From Thiothrix fructosivorans (GTDB lineage: Bacteria > Pseudomonadota > Gammaproteobacteria > Thiotrichales > Thiotrichaceae): a DNA stretch of 64,000 nucleotides. The notes below the pieces were generated by a model. It did no database searches and was not told the DNA's origin. It saw only the letters and a list, made by a program, of their open reading frames with translations. Below, in pieces: positions 1 through 7,447 of the stretch (position 1 is its first letter; every line of letters starts with the position of its first letter). The position numbers and the translations under genes were made by a program. Location: assembly GCF_017349355.1 (NCBI RefSeq), contig NZ_JAFMPM010000006.1, positions 1,240,001-1,304,000 on the forward strand, read 5' to 3'.

Positions 1-1
1 T

Positions 2-841
2 ATCGTGGTGGCAGCGAATGCAGGCGGGGCTTGGAGTCCGTTTGGTGATATTACCACTTTGATGGTATGGCAGGCAGGTCTGGTTAAATTCACGGAATTT
101 TTCGCTTTGTTTATCCCCTCGGTGCTGAACTGGCTTGTACCTGCGGTGATCATGTCGTTCTTTGTTGAAAAGGGTAAGCCTGCCGCCAATCATGATTTGG
201 CGGTAGTCAAGCAAGGCGGCTTTGTGGTGCTGGGGTTATTTATTGCCACCATTGCGATGGCAGTCATCTTCCACAACTCGCTGCATTTGCCGCCCGTGCT
301 GGGCATGATGACGGGTTTGGGTGTGCTGAAATTATACGGTTGGTATTTGAAAGTGGCTGAACACGATCCACGCAATCAGATTGGCGAGGGGAATATTGGG
401 CGGTTTGATATTTTCAGCCAGTTGCAGCGCTCGGAATGGGATACGCTGATGTTTTTCTATGGGGTCATTTTGTGTGTGGGCGGTTTGGGGGCATTCGGGT
501 ATTTGACACTGGTTTCGGAACTCCTTTATACCGATCTAGGGGCAACCTGGGCGAATGTGCTGGTAGGTATCTTGTCCGCATTGGTGGATAACATTCCGGT
601 GATGTTTGCGGTGCTGACCATGCAGCCAGAGATGTCGCAGGGGCAATGGTTATTGGTGACGCTGACGGCGGGGGTCGGTGGTTCGATGCTGTCGATTGGT
701 TCAGCAGCAGGTGTTGCGTTGATGGGACAAGCGCGGGGCATTTATACCTTTGCTTCACACCTTCAATGGACGTGGGCAGTAGCGCTCGGCTACGTGGTGA
801 GTATCTGGGCGCATTTATGGATTAATGCCGCGATACTCTGA
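2..841 (+). CDS. nhaD: NhaD-type Na+/H+ antiporter, C-terminal part (5' end outside window)
   Basis: This is the C-terminal 280 or so residues of an integral inner-membrane protein; the frame is open to the left edge, so the start lies outside the window. Several hydrophobic helices are visible, with the stretches AANAGGAWSPFGDITTLMVW and VGGSMLSIGSAAGVALMG. Both resemble the conserved transport core of the NhaD/ArsB ion-transporter superfamily, whose NhaD members exchange Na+ or Li+ for protons. The stop TGA ends 4 bases before the convergent stop of the neighbouring di-haem gene, and I see no clear terminator hairpin between them. Family assignment is fairly secure; the ion specificity is inferred. 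Confidence 0.75.
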   Translation: MVVAANAGGAWSPFGDITTLMVWQAGLVKFTEFFALFIPSVLNWLVPAVIMSFFVEKGKPAANHDLAVVKQGGFVVLGLFIATIAMAVIFHNSLHLPPVLGMMTGLGVLKLYGWYLKVAEHDPRNQIGEGNIGRFDIFSQLQRSEWDTLMFFYGVILCVGGLGAFGYLTLVSELLYTDLGATWANVLVGILSALVDNIPVMFAVLTMQPEMSQGQWLLVTLTAGVGGSMLSIGSAAGVALMGQARGIYTFASHLQWTWAVALGYVVSIWAHLWINAAIL

Positions 842-845
842 ACGG

Positions 846-2018
846 TTATAGCACTTTCAGGAAAGCGATCAGGTCACGCTTTTCCGCATCGCTCAATTCG
901 ATTCGCGGCAAATCATGGTCTTTATTGGCTTGCTGCGCGGCTTGCACGTAGTAATCAATCACCGCGTCCAGTGTTGCCATGCGTCCGTCATGAAAATACG
1001 GGGCGGTTTGGGCAACATTGCGCAGGCTAGGCACTTTGAATGCGCCTGCGACACTGTGGCGGTTGCGGGTGAGGAATTGCAATTCGGTACAGGTTTCCGG
1101 CGCAGCATCGCTGTATTTGCCTTGGCAATTGAAGCGGTCGTTGCGCACGCTATCCAACACGGTGGCACGTCCGCTGTCTTTACCGAGCATTCCCGTGCCA
1201 ATATTCTGGAAAGTTTGGTTGGTGAGCATTGCGCCAGAATGGCACAAGATACATTGCGCTTTGCCCATGAATAAACGCGCTCCGGCAATTTCAGAGGGGG
1301 TTAGGGCGCTGCTGTTGTTGATCGCGGTGTCGAGCCGATTGGGGGCAAGCGCTAAGCTGCTAACGTAAGCGGCGATGAATTTCCCGGTTGCGGCGAATAC
1401 TTGATCCACCTGTTCACGCGCTGCTGGCGGCATACTTTTCCATGCCTGCAATTGTTCCAGCGTGCCGGAAGGGGAGGCGCTAGTGGGCAAAGTCGCTACC
1501 GTTTCGGGTGTCGGCAAGTCGGTGAGTAAGGCGTGGTATTGGGAGGCGTAGGCGGTATCTTCCAGCAGCAAGCGCACGATTTCCACGCGGGTGAAACCGT
1601 GTTCCGCCGGATTTTCCAACGGTGCGAGGGCTTGCGACCACAGGCTGTCTTTGCGCCCGTCCCAGAAAAACCAGTCGTTGTGCGCAACGCCTAGCAAAGA
1701 GGGGGTATTGCGCGTGCCTTTCGCTAAGGCTTCGGCAACGGGTTTGCCGTCACTGAAAGCGTGTTCGGGGCGATGGCAGGTCGCACAGGCAACTTGCCCA
1801 TTGCGGCTCAAACGTGGGTCGAAGAATAATTGCTTGCCCAATGCTGCTGCTTGCGGGTTATCGGCAAAGCGATTGCTGGGGTCATGCGCGGCGGGCAAGG
1901 TGGCGAGGTTGAGCGATTGCAAGGTGGCGCGTTCTTGCGCTGTCCACACGCTGCCGTCGTTACAAGCACTCATGCCCAGCACCAAGGCAATGCCGAGTAA
2001 GTAAGCGGTTGTGCGCAT
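846..2018 (-). CDS. MauG/CcpA-family di-haem cytochrome c peroxidase-like lipoprotein
   Basis: A 390-residue exported protein. The start ATG (complement of 2016-2018) is chosen because it gives a clean lipoprotein signal with the lipid-anchored Cys at residue 19 (LGMSAC). Two c-type haem sites are visible, CATCH at 78-82 and CILCH at 256-260. Family signatures are DWFFWDGR near 115-122 and FKVPSLRNV...TAPYFHDGR near 327-346. Relatives either reduce H2O2 in the periplasm (CcpA) or oxidise residues of a partner protein (MauG, MbnH); which applies cannot be read from sequence. Its ATG overlaps the stop of the upstream lipoprotein gene (TGATG), so the two are probably translationally coupled. It is last in the copper-amine-oxidase-like gene set. 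Confidence 0.85.
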   Translation of the reverse strand: MRTTAYLLGIALVLGMSACNDGSVWTAQERATLQSLNLATLPAAHDPSNRFADNPQAAALGKQLFFDPRLSRNGQVACATCHRPEHAFSDGKPVAEALAKGTRNTPSLLGVAHNDWFFWDGRKDSLWSQALAPLENPAEHGFTRVEIVRLLLEDTAYASQYHALLTDLPTPETVATLPTSASPSGTLEQLQAWKSMPPAAREQVDQVFAATGKFIAAYVSSLALAPNRLDTAINNSSALTPSEIAGARLFMGKAQCILCHSGAMLTNQTFQNIGTGMLGKDSGRATVLDSVRNDRFNCQGKYSDAAPETCTELQFLTRNRHSVAGAFKVPSLRNVAQTAPYFHDGRMATLDAVIDYYVQAAQQANKDHDLPRIELSDAEKRDLIAFLKVL

Positions 2019-2419
2019 CAGAAGGTGAACCGGAATACGATTTTGTCTTGCCCAGCCGCAGAGTGCAGCCAGAAACCCAGTACCCATTCACCCACCATGC
2101 TGTATTTCAGCCCGTCAATACGATACTCACCAACCTTACCCGTTGGGACAGCTTGCGGTGCGGTGGGTAAACCGTGTCCGTGGGCGGGCATTCCGCCATC
2201 CACGGTAAGGCTCAAGTCGGGCGGCAAGGCTTGCTCGCTGCTGAGTTGCAATGCACATTCCTGAAAGATTGCCACGGTGGGGGCGGTGGCGCAGGTCAGC
2301 GTGGCTTGGTACAGCCCGCTGCTGCTGACTTGGTGTTGTTGCCAAGTCGTCGCCGCATTGCCGCTACAGCCTGCCAAGAGCAGACTGAGCGTAGAGAATG
2401 TGAGCCATTTTGTTAACAT
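2018..2419 (-). CDS. small FixH/YtkA-like lipoprotein with His/Met motif
   Basis: A 133-residue predicted lipoprotein: signal peptide with lipobox LLLAGC, Cys at residue 18. The rest looks like a beta-sandwich of the FixH/YtkA-like type, with the motif VDGGMPAHGHGLP (Met77, His80, His82) and a C-terminal GEWVLGFWLHS strand. The His/Met cluster resembles metal ligands of periplasmic copper-handling folds; copper binding is inferred only. It lies 35 bases after the CAO-like gene and its TGA overlaps the ATG of the di-haem gene. Small partner proteins often sit next to MauG/MbnH-like enzymes, so it could be the substrate or metal donor of its neighbours. Confidence 0.6.
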   Translation of the reverse strand: MLTKWLTFSTLSLLLAGCSGNAATTWQQHQVSSSGLYQATLTCATAPTVAIFQECALQLSSEQALPPDLSLTVDGGMPAHGHGLPTAPQAVPTGKVGEYRIDGLKYSMVGEWVLGFWLHSAAGQDKIVFRFTF

Positions 2420-2454
2420 CGTTGTGTGCTCGCTGCTTCAGGTGTAATGAGGCG

Positions 2455-4839
2455 TTACTGGAAACGATACTCGAAATAGCGCGGTGTTGCCGTGTCATTC
2501 GGATAAATGTCCGCAACCGTGCCACCGAACGCCGCATTATTCCCCTTGAACATTAACCGTAGTTTACTGGGATTGCCTAACCAGCTACGTGGCAGGCTGA
2601 ATTCGGCTGTTTGTCCACTGATCGCATAGGTGGTAACGCCTTGTTCGACCCAGCTCCAACTCTCACCATCCCCCGTGTAACGCCACAGTGTGCTGCCTTC
2701 AAGCATGTATTCCGCGCCCATCGCATTAGCGGATGAGCCGCTGGTTTGGTAGCCCGTGGCAGTCGTGCTGTCGGTATCCAAATAGGCTTGATAGCCCCAG
2801 AAGCCGTCGGTATTCACCGCGTTCAAAGTGCGGTAAGCGATATACACGGTGCTGCTATTGTGCGCCATCCAACCTTCTTGCCAATCCAGCGGGTTGTTTG
2901 CGCCGGAAACATCGGTCGGGTCAGTGCCGAACGAGGTTAATGCGCTCCAATCGCTGAGGTTGCCATTGATGCTTAAACTGCTCACGGGGTTGCTAATGCC
3001 GCTATTGCTTGTGCCGCCACCGCCAGTATTACCGCCGCCTGTGGTCGTGGATACGTACATTTTGTAGGTAAAGTAACGCGTGGTTGCGCCGTTGATGAGT
3101 GCGCCATCGGGGTAAATGTCGCGGGTAGTGCCACCAAACGCCGCATTGTTGCCCCAGAACATCAGGCGCAATTCCGTGCTTGCGCCTAACCAACTGCGCG
3201 GGAAGCTGAATTCCGCGACATTGCCGCTGGTTTGCGTGGTCATTTTGCCTTGGTAAGCCCAACTCCAGCTTGTGCCTGTGCCGGTGTAACGCCAGACATT
3301 GCTGCCTTCGATTAAGTAATCCGCACCCAATGCGCCAGTTTTGTAGCCAGTGGTGGTGCTGGAATCGCCATCCAGATACGCCTGATACCCCCAGAAACCG
3401 CTGGTGTCGATCGCGTCTTTGGTTTTGTAGGCAAGGTATACGCGGTCGGTATCGTTGGCTAACCAGCCTTCCAGCCAGTTGAGCTTATTGTTTGCACCCG
3501 TGATTTCATCAGGGTCAGCACCAAACGAGGTGAGGCTTGCCCAATCGGTCAGATTGCCGTTCACGCTAATGCCGCTGGCGTTATTGGAAATTGTGCCAGT
3601 GGCAGGCGGTTGTGGTGGTGGGGGCGGCGGAGGTGGCGGCGTAGTGGTATCTGGTACGGTTTCCGCGCTGGTGCTCAACGGATTTTTATCGTGCCAGTCA
3701 CGCGGAATCACGCGGATGTGACTCCAATGTGCATCCATGCGCGGCGCATCTTCCGCACGCGGCATGTGGTAGAAGGTGGTGGAAGGCCACACCACGATGT
3801 CTTGCCCACTGAGGCTTTCACCGTTCACGAACGTGCTCAAGTCAGCCGCACACGCATTGGTGGTGGGGTTGTGAGACGCAAACAGTTCGCAACTTTTTTG
3901 CTTGGTCACAAAAAAATCGTGTTGGGTAAACGGTTCACTGCTAGGGCCGTCATCGCGTTGCACCGATTCGGGCAGTTGGATTTCGTAAGACATCGGCAAC
4001 CCTTTGGCGTTTTTCAGGTTGCTATCCATGATCCGCCAAGAGCGCACTTGCGTGGGGTCAACCGAACGCGCTGCTTCGCTGGTGAGCGCGGTATGGGTAC
4101 GCGCCATTTTGCCGTTGCTTTGGGTGTAGTTGATTTCTTCCACCACGTCGTCTGAGCCTGTGCCGCCGAGATCGAAGTCGAGTTTCCAGAAGAAATTGTG
4201 CAAATGCGCAATGCCGATTTTGTTGCTTTCCAGCAGCCAGCCGTGCGGGGCGAGGGTGCTTGCGCCAAAGCGTTGCAATGCGCCCGTAGCACCAATGCCC
4301 GGTTCGATTGCGCCGTCATCCAAGAAACGCCATTCGGGAATGTAGTTGTATGCACCAATTGCGGACACGCTGAATAGGCTGAGTGCATCCCCTTGCAGGC
4401 GGTCATTGTCAACGCTATAGGCATCATCGCGAGGACTGATTTGTTTGCACAGAATGTTTTTGCCTGCGTAATTCAGCAGTTGCCCGCCCACACATTCTTG
4501 CGTGGTGAGTGCGGACATATAACCGCCGCCTAGCCCGTAGTCGGACACGTCGTGGTAGCGAGCGCCATTGTCGTCATACGGGACGTGAATTTGTGCGACA
4601 GCGGCTTGGAATAACACCATGCGGCGCGTGCCATTGGGCGGGGTGTAATGGACGTGGTGCAACACCACGCCTTCGCGGTTGCGGTGTTCCCAGCACATAT
4701 CCCAGCGGGCTTGGTTGGGAAGCGTCGTGTCCACGTAATATTGGTCAGCACAGAATTCGGCAGCGTGCGCGGTGCTGGGCAGGAAGCCGTGCAGCGCTAA
4801 CAGTGCGAGGGCGGCATAGGCGTAGTTGGTTGTTTGCAT
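2455..4839 (-). CDS. copper amine oxidase-like exported protein with two C-terminal CBM9-like modules
   Basis: A 794-residue exported protein; ATG at 4839 is preferred over an upstream TTG because AGGGA lies just ahead and a signal peptide (residues 1-27) follows directly. Residues about 30-390 match the catalytic domain of copper amine oxidases (TPQ enzymes oxidising primary amines to aldehyde, NH3 and H2O2). Visible features are the likely catalytic-base Asp97 (YHDVSDYGLG), the likely TPQ-precursor Tyr164 (AIGAYNY; the usual Asn before it is Ala), Cu ligands His212 and His214 (AHLHNFF), and third ligand His358 in YHMPRAEDAPRM. The usual N2/N3 domains are absent. A Pro-rich linker (400-412), a first module (about 420-595), a Gly-rich linker and a second, similar module (about 616-794) follow. 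The modules resemble CBM9/DOMON-type beta-sandwiches (INGNLSDW, FWGYQAYLD). Enzyme activity is inferred. Confidence 0.75.
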   Translation of the reverse strand: MQTTNYAYAALALLALHGFLPSTAHAAEFCADQYYVDTTLPNQARWDMCWEHRNREGVVLHHVHYTPPNGTRRMVLFQAAVAQIHVPYDDNGARYHDVSDYGLGGGYMSALTTQECVGGQLLNYAGKNILCKQISPRDDAYSVDNDRLQGDALSLFSVSAIGAYNYIPEWRFLDDGAIEPGIGATGALQRFGASTLAPHGWLLESNKIGIAHLHNFFWKLDFDLGGTGSDDVVEEINYTQSNGKMARTHTALTSEAARSVDPTQVRSWRIMDSNLKNAKGLPMSYEIQLPESVQRDDGPSSEPFTQHDFFVTKQKSCELFASHNPTTNACAADLSTFVNGESLSGQDIVVWPSTTFYHMPRAEDAPRMDAHWSHIRVIPRDWHDKNPLSTSAETVPDTTTPPPPPPPPPQPPATGTISNNASGISVNGNLTDWASLTSFGADPDEITGANNKLNWLEGWLANDTDRVYLAYKTKDAIDTSGFWGYQAYLDGDSSTTTGYKTGALGADYLIEGSNVWRYTGTGTSWSWAYQGKMTTQTSGNVAEFSFPRSWLGASTELRLMFWGNNAAFGGTTRDIYPDGALINGATTRYFTYKMYVSTTTGGGNTGGGGTSNSGISNPVSSLSINGNLSDWSALTSFGTDPTDVSGANNPLDWQEGWMAHNSSTVYIAYRTLNAVNTDGFWGYQAYLDTDSTTATGYQTSGSSANAMGAEYMLEGSTLWRYTGDGESWSWVEQGVTTYAISGQTAEFSLPRSWLGNPSKLRLMFKGNNAAFGGTVADIYPNDTATPRYFEYRFQ

Positions 4840-4856
4840 GGTTGTTGTTCCCTGCC

Positions 4857-6017
4857 TCAAAACGGATTGGTGGAATGCCAGTCGCGTGGCAATAACTGAA
4901 AGCTGCTCCAGACGGTGCTGATGCGGTTGCTGTCTTCACTGCGCGGCAGGTGGTGATAGCTTTGCTTGTACCAAACCACTACATCTTGCTGGTTGATGCT
5001 TTCGGCATTGGCGAATTGGCTGACATTGCCGCCGCAAGCGCTGGTGGGATTGTTGGCAGCGTATTTTTCGCAAGCGTTGTAACGGGTGAAAAATACGTCT
5101 TGCGCTAACCAGCTTGCATTGCTGCTATTGGCGCGGCTGGCGTCGTAATGGTTGGGCACGAGTTCGTAGGAGATTTGCCCGACACTGCCATTGGTGAGGA
5201 TGCCGTCACGGATGCGCCAGAAACGTTTGGTTTCGGGGTCAAAGCTGCGTCCTGTTTCGGTGTTTAAGGCGGTAATCGCTTTGGTTTTGCGCAAGCGATC
5301 GGTAGTCGGCGTGCTGGTGATTTCTTCCACAACATCGTTGGCGTGAGTGGTGTCGAGGTCGAAATCGAGTCGCCATAACGCGTGATCGGTAAAGCCCGTG
5401 GCAATTTTGCCGCTTTTCATCGCAGGCCAGCCGTATTGGGCGGCAGTGGCATCGACCACGGGTAATTCGCCACTTAAACCGACACTGGGTTCAATCGTGC
5501 CGTTTTCAAAGAACCGCCAGCGCACGCTGTAGTTACGTGCACCGATTTGCGAGTGGCTGGCGAGTTCCAGCAATTGCCCTTGGCGTTGCGTAGTGTATTT
5601 ATAGAAATAGCCGTGGCTACGGGTGGTTTCGCACAGCACATTGCGTCCATTGTCAGCGCGAAGTGTACCGCCAGCGCAGTCTGGCGCGGTGAGGGTTTGC
5701 AGGTTGTTGCCGCCAAAGCCAGCCTCGGTGGTGAGCATGAGCGGGGCGACTGAGCCATCGTCGAATGCGGTTTCCAGTTGGGAAAGCGCGGCTTCACCGA
5801 GAACACGGCGGGCGGCGTTATTGGGGGCTTTGTAGGTGACTTGCGAAAGCACGATGCCTTCGGCGGGGCGCACTGCCCAGCACAAATTCCAGCTTGCGCC
5901 GGAGGCAAAGGTTTTGCTGAGGGTTTGTCCATTGCAAGCGGTGCTGGGGGCGGCAAACGCAGGGCTTTGCCACAAGGCAAGCAGGCTCAGTGCGAGTAGG
6001 GGAGTGCGGTAGTGCAT
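4857..6017 (-). CDS. copper amine oxidase-fold protein lacking catalytic residues (probable pseudoenzyme)
   Basis: A 386-residue paralogue of the CAO catalytic domain encoded just downstream, with its own signal peptide (about residues 1-23). Shared landmarks are SQIGARNYSVRWRFFENGTIEP, WRLDFDLDTTHANDVVEEI and HHLPRSEDSNRI...PRDWHSTNPF, given here only in part. Aligned by eye to the neighbour, the TPQ-precursor Tyr is Arg161, the catalytic-base Asp is Leu95 and the Cu pair His-x-His is Phe209-x-Asp211. Only the third Cu His (356) remains. The frame is intact with no stop, so it is a maintained protein, not a pseudogene. It may be a structural partner of the intact paralogue or a binding protein; that is inference. 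Its TGA lies 18 bases before the next gene's ATG. Confidence 0.7.
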   Translation of the reverse strand: MHYRTPLLALSLLALWQSPAFAAPSTACNGQTLSKTFASGASWNLCWAVRPAEGIVLSQVTYKAPNNAARRVLGEAALSQLETAFDDGSVAPLMLTTEAGFGGNNLQTLTAPDCAGGTLRADNGRNVLCETTRSHGYFYKYTTQRQGQLLELASHSQIGARNYSVRWRFFENGTIEPSVGLSGELPVVDATAAQYGWPAMKSGKIATGFTDHALWRLDFDLDTTHANDVVEEITSTPTTDRLRKTKAITALNTETGRSFDPETKRFWRIRDGILTNGSVGQISYELVPNHYDASRANSSNASWLAQDVFFTRYNACEKYAANNPTSACGGNVSQFANAESINQQDVVVWYKQSYHHLPRSEDSNRISTVWSSFQLLPRDWHSTNPF

Positions 6018-6029
6018 GGTGGTGTTCCC

Positions 6030-6719
6030 TTAGAAGCCGATATTTTGGGTAATAACGCCTGCGGACAGGTTGACGATGGGGCTGACTTCAAACACTACTG
6101 AGTCAGCGGTGTAGAGCAGCACTTGGGCGCAACGGTGTAAACCGCATTGCTTGGAGGCATCATTGAGTTGTTCGGGCAAGCTGGAGGCGTGGAAAACAAA
6201 GGCTTTGACTTGCAATTGCTGCGGGTCGGTCAGGGTTTTACCGGTAATGCGCTTGAATTCGGCATCCAGCAGGCTGCGCTGTTCGTCATCAGCAAAGATT
6301 AGGTCGGAGGCGCGTTTGAGTTCGTTATCGGTCAGCGGTAATTGCAGGTTTTTCTCGCGTTTGTTGGACAGGATTTTATTGGTATCCAAGTCAATCACGC
6401 TAATGATGGTTTCATTGGTGGCGTAGTCGTAGGTGTACACGTCGGCAAGGCGGGCAGTTTCGCCTTTGGCATTGAGATGGCGTTCGACCAGCAAGCGTTC
6501 TGGGGCTGGGATGCTGGCGTTGTTGGCGTTGTTGGCGTTGTTGGCGTTGTTGGCGAGTTGGCGGGTGGTGGCGACGGGTGGGGCGCTGCTAGCTTGCTGA
6601 ATGGCACGTTCCATTTCGGCGGCGCTGAGTGGATCGAGGCTACCCGCCTGAGTAGGCAACGCTGCCAGCACTAAGGGGAGGCAGAGCAATAAAGAACGCA
6701 GGGACGGTACGTTTGGCAT
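6030..6719 (-). CDS. exported protein resembling CAO N2/N3 domains
   Basis: A 229-residue exported protein (from ATG 6719; another ATG at 6731 adds four residues, and neither has a strong Shine-Dalgarno). A signal peptide (about 1-25) is followed by SLDPLSAAEMERAI, which resembles the HPLDPL-x-x-x-EI opening of CAO domain N2. Residues 90-117 (ADVYTYDYATNETIISVIDL) fit the N2 sheet, and 127-160 (LPLTDNELKRASDLIF) fit the start of N3. Residues 57-68 are an Asn-Asn-Ala microrepeat. It is first in the run of CAO-like genes, 12 bases ahead of the pseudoenzyme. So the N-terminal domains normally fused to a CAO appear to be a separate chain here. The match is by motif only; the C-terminal third is not recognised. 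Confidence 0.55.
   Translation of the reverse strand: MPNVPSLRSLLLCLPLVLAALPTQAGSLDPLSAAEMERAIQQASSAPPVATTRQLANNANNANNANNASIPAPERLLVERHLNAKGETARLADVYTYDYATNETIISVIDLDTNKILSNKREKNLQLPLTDNELKRASDLIFADDEQRSLLDAEFKRITGKTLTDPQQLQVKAFVFHASSLPEQLNDASKQCGLHRCAQVLLYTADSVVFEVSPIVNLSAGVITQNIGF
6515..6559 (-). repeat. 9-bp microsatellite encoding Asn-Asn-Ala
   Basis: About five tandem copies of a 9-base unit (plus-strand TTGGCGTTG) lie inside the CAO N-domain-like gene and give NNA repeats in the linker after the first helix. Copy-number change would stay in frame and only alter linker length. Confidence 0.8.
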
Positions 6720-6769
6720 GACTGAAACCATTTATTGTGAATCTTGGTAACAGTCTAGGCAGGGAGTGA

Positions 6770-6797
6770 GCTGGTCATCCATCGTGTGGATGCCAGC
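6770..6797. terminator. hairpin between META-domain gene and CAO-like genes
   Basis: Stem GCTGG-CATCC pairs with GGATG-CCAGC around a 7-base loop, with one bulged base. It lies downstream of the META-domain gene and upstream of the CAO-like genes, both on the minus strand. It has no U tract on the minus strand, so it may be a weak terminator or an mRNA-processing hairpin; its presence argues that the META gene is a separate unit. Confidence 0.45.
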
Positions 6798-6830
6798 CTA
6801 TTTTGTTTTTATGATAAGCGGTGAGAGGCG

Positions 6831-7295
6831 TTATTGAGCGGTCGGTTTTGCCGGTTTGGCGGCGCTCAGTACCATGAGGATATTGCGGTCGTTGTCTAAC
6901 AAATGCAGTTGATCCAGCACGATGGCGTATTGGCTGGTTTTGGCAAGTTGCGCAAAAAACTGTTGTTCCAATTGGCTTTTGTCACCCATGCACGCCATTT
7001 TGGTTGCACCGATACCGCTGCTGCTAAACACGCCATCGCTGCTGCCAGTGTAGTTACCGAAAAATTGGTTGCATCCGGCGTAGCCATTCATGCGGCTGGT
7101 ATCGAACTGAATCGTTGGCAATTTATCCGTTTTCACGGTTTGCCCACTGAGCGTTTTTAAGTCCCATTGTGTGCCGGAAAGCGTCATGGGCGTCACCGCT
7201 TTCTCGGTATCGAGGCTGCAAGCGGAAATGATTGCTAAAAAAGCGAGCACGCCAAGCATTTGTGCTGAGACGGAGGGGAAGAATGTTTTGAGCAT
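6831..7295 (-). CDS. META-domain (HslJ-like) lipoprotein
   Basis: A 154-residue predicted lipoprotein with lipobox IISAC (Cys26). Residues about 40-145 match the META domain seen in HslJ: LSGTQWDLKTLSGQ, FDTSRMNGYAGCNQFFGNY and SSSGIGATKMACMG, with the family's conserved NGYAGCN-F-G-Y core. HslJ-type proteins are associated with heat response and novobiocin resistance in E. coli, but their molecular action is unclear. It faces the HugZ-like gene divergently; the shared 150-base region holds an inverted repeat at 7332-7372. Family call is secure, function unknown. Confidence 0.8.
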   Translation of the reverse strand: MLKTFFPSVSAQMLGVLAFLAIISACSLDTEKAVTPMTLSGTQWDLKTLSGQTVKTDKLPTIQFDTSRMNGYAGCNQFFGNYTGSSDGVFSSSGIGATKMACMGDKSQLEQQFFAQLAKTSQYAIVLDQLHLLDNDRNILMVLSAAKPAKPTAQ

Positions 7296-7331
7296 TGCGG
7301 AACTCCTAGGTGGTTTTAGTTATTGTCTATA

Positions 7332-7372
7332 AGAGAGTAAAAACAGCAAAAAGTTGCTATGTTTAACTCTCT
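7332..7372. promoter_or_regulatory. inverted repeat in the META/HugZ-like divergent intergenic region
   Basis: AGAGAGT at 7332-7338 pairs with ACTCTCT at 7366-7372, with further partial matches inside (AAAC with GTTT, AGC with GCT). It sits between two divergent genes and could be an operator or a stem in a 5' leader. No known regulator site is recognised. Confidence 0.35.
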
Positions 7373-7447
7373 ATCGTGTGCTTTTGTGGCGAAATCCGCA
7401 AAATAAGCAGACAAACTGCATGATTACGCTATTTGAGGAGAAACGTT

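Noticed and set aside
3610-4155. A 181-codon plus-strand frame opposite the CAO-like gene
   Set aside because: It begins within the Pro/Gly-rich linker region on the other strand and has no family features; the minus-strand protein has clear CAO motifs.
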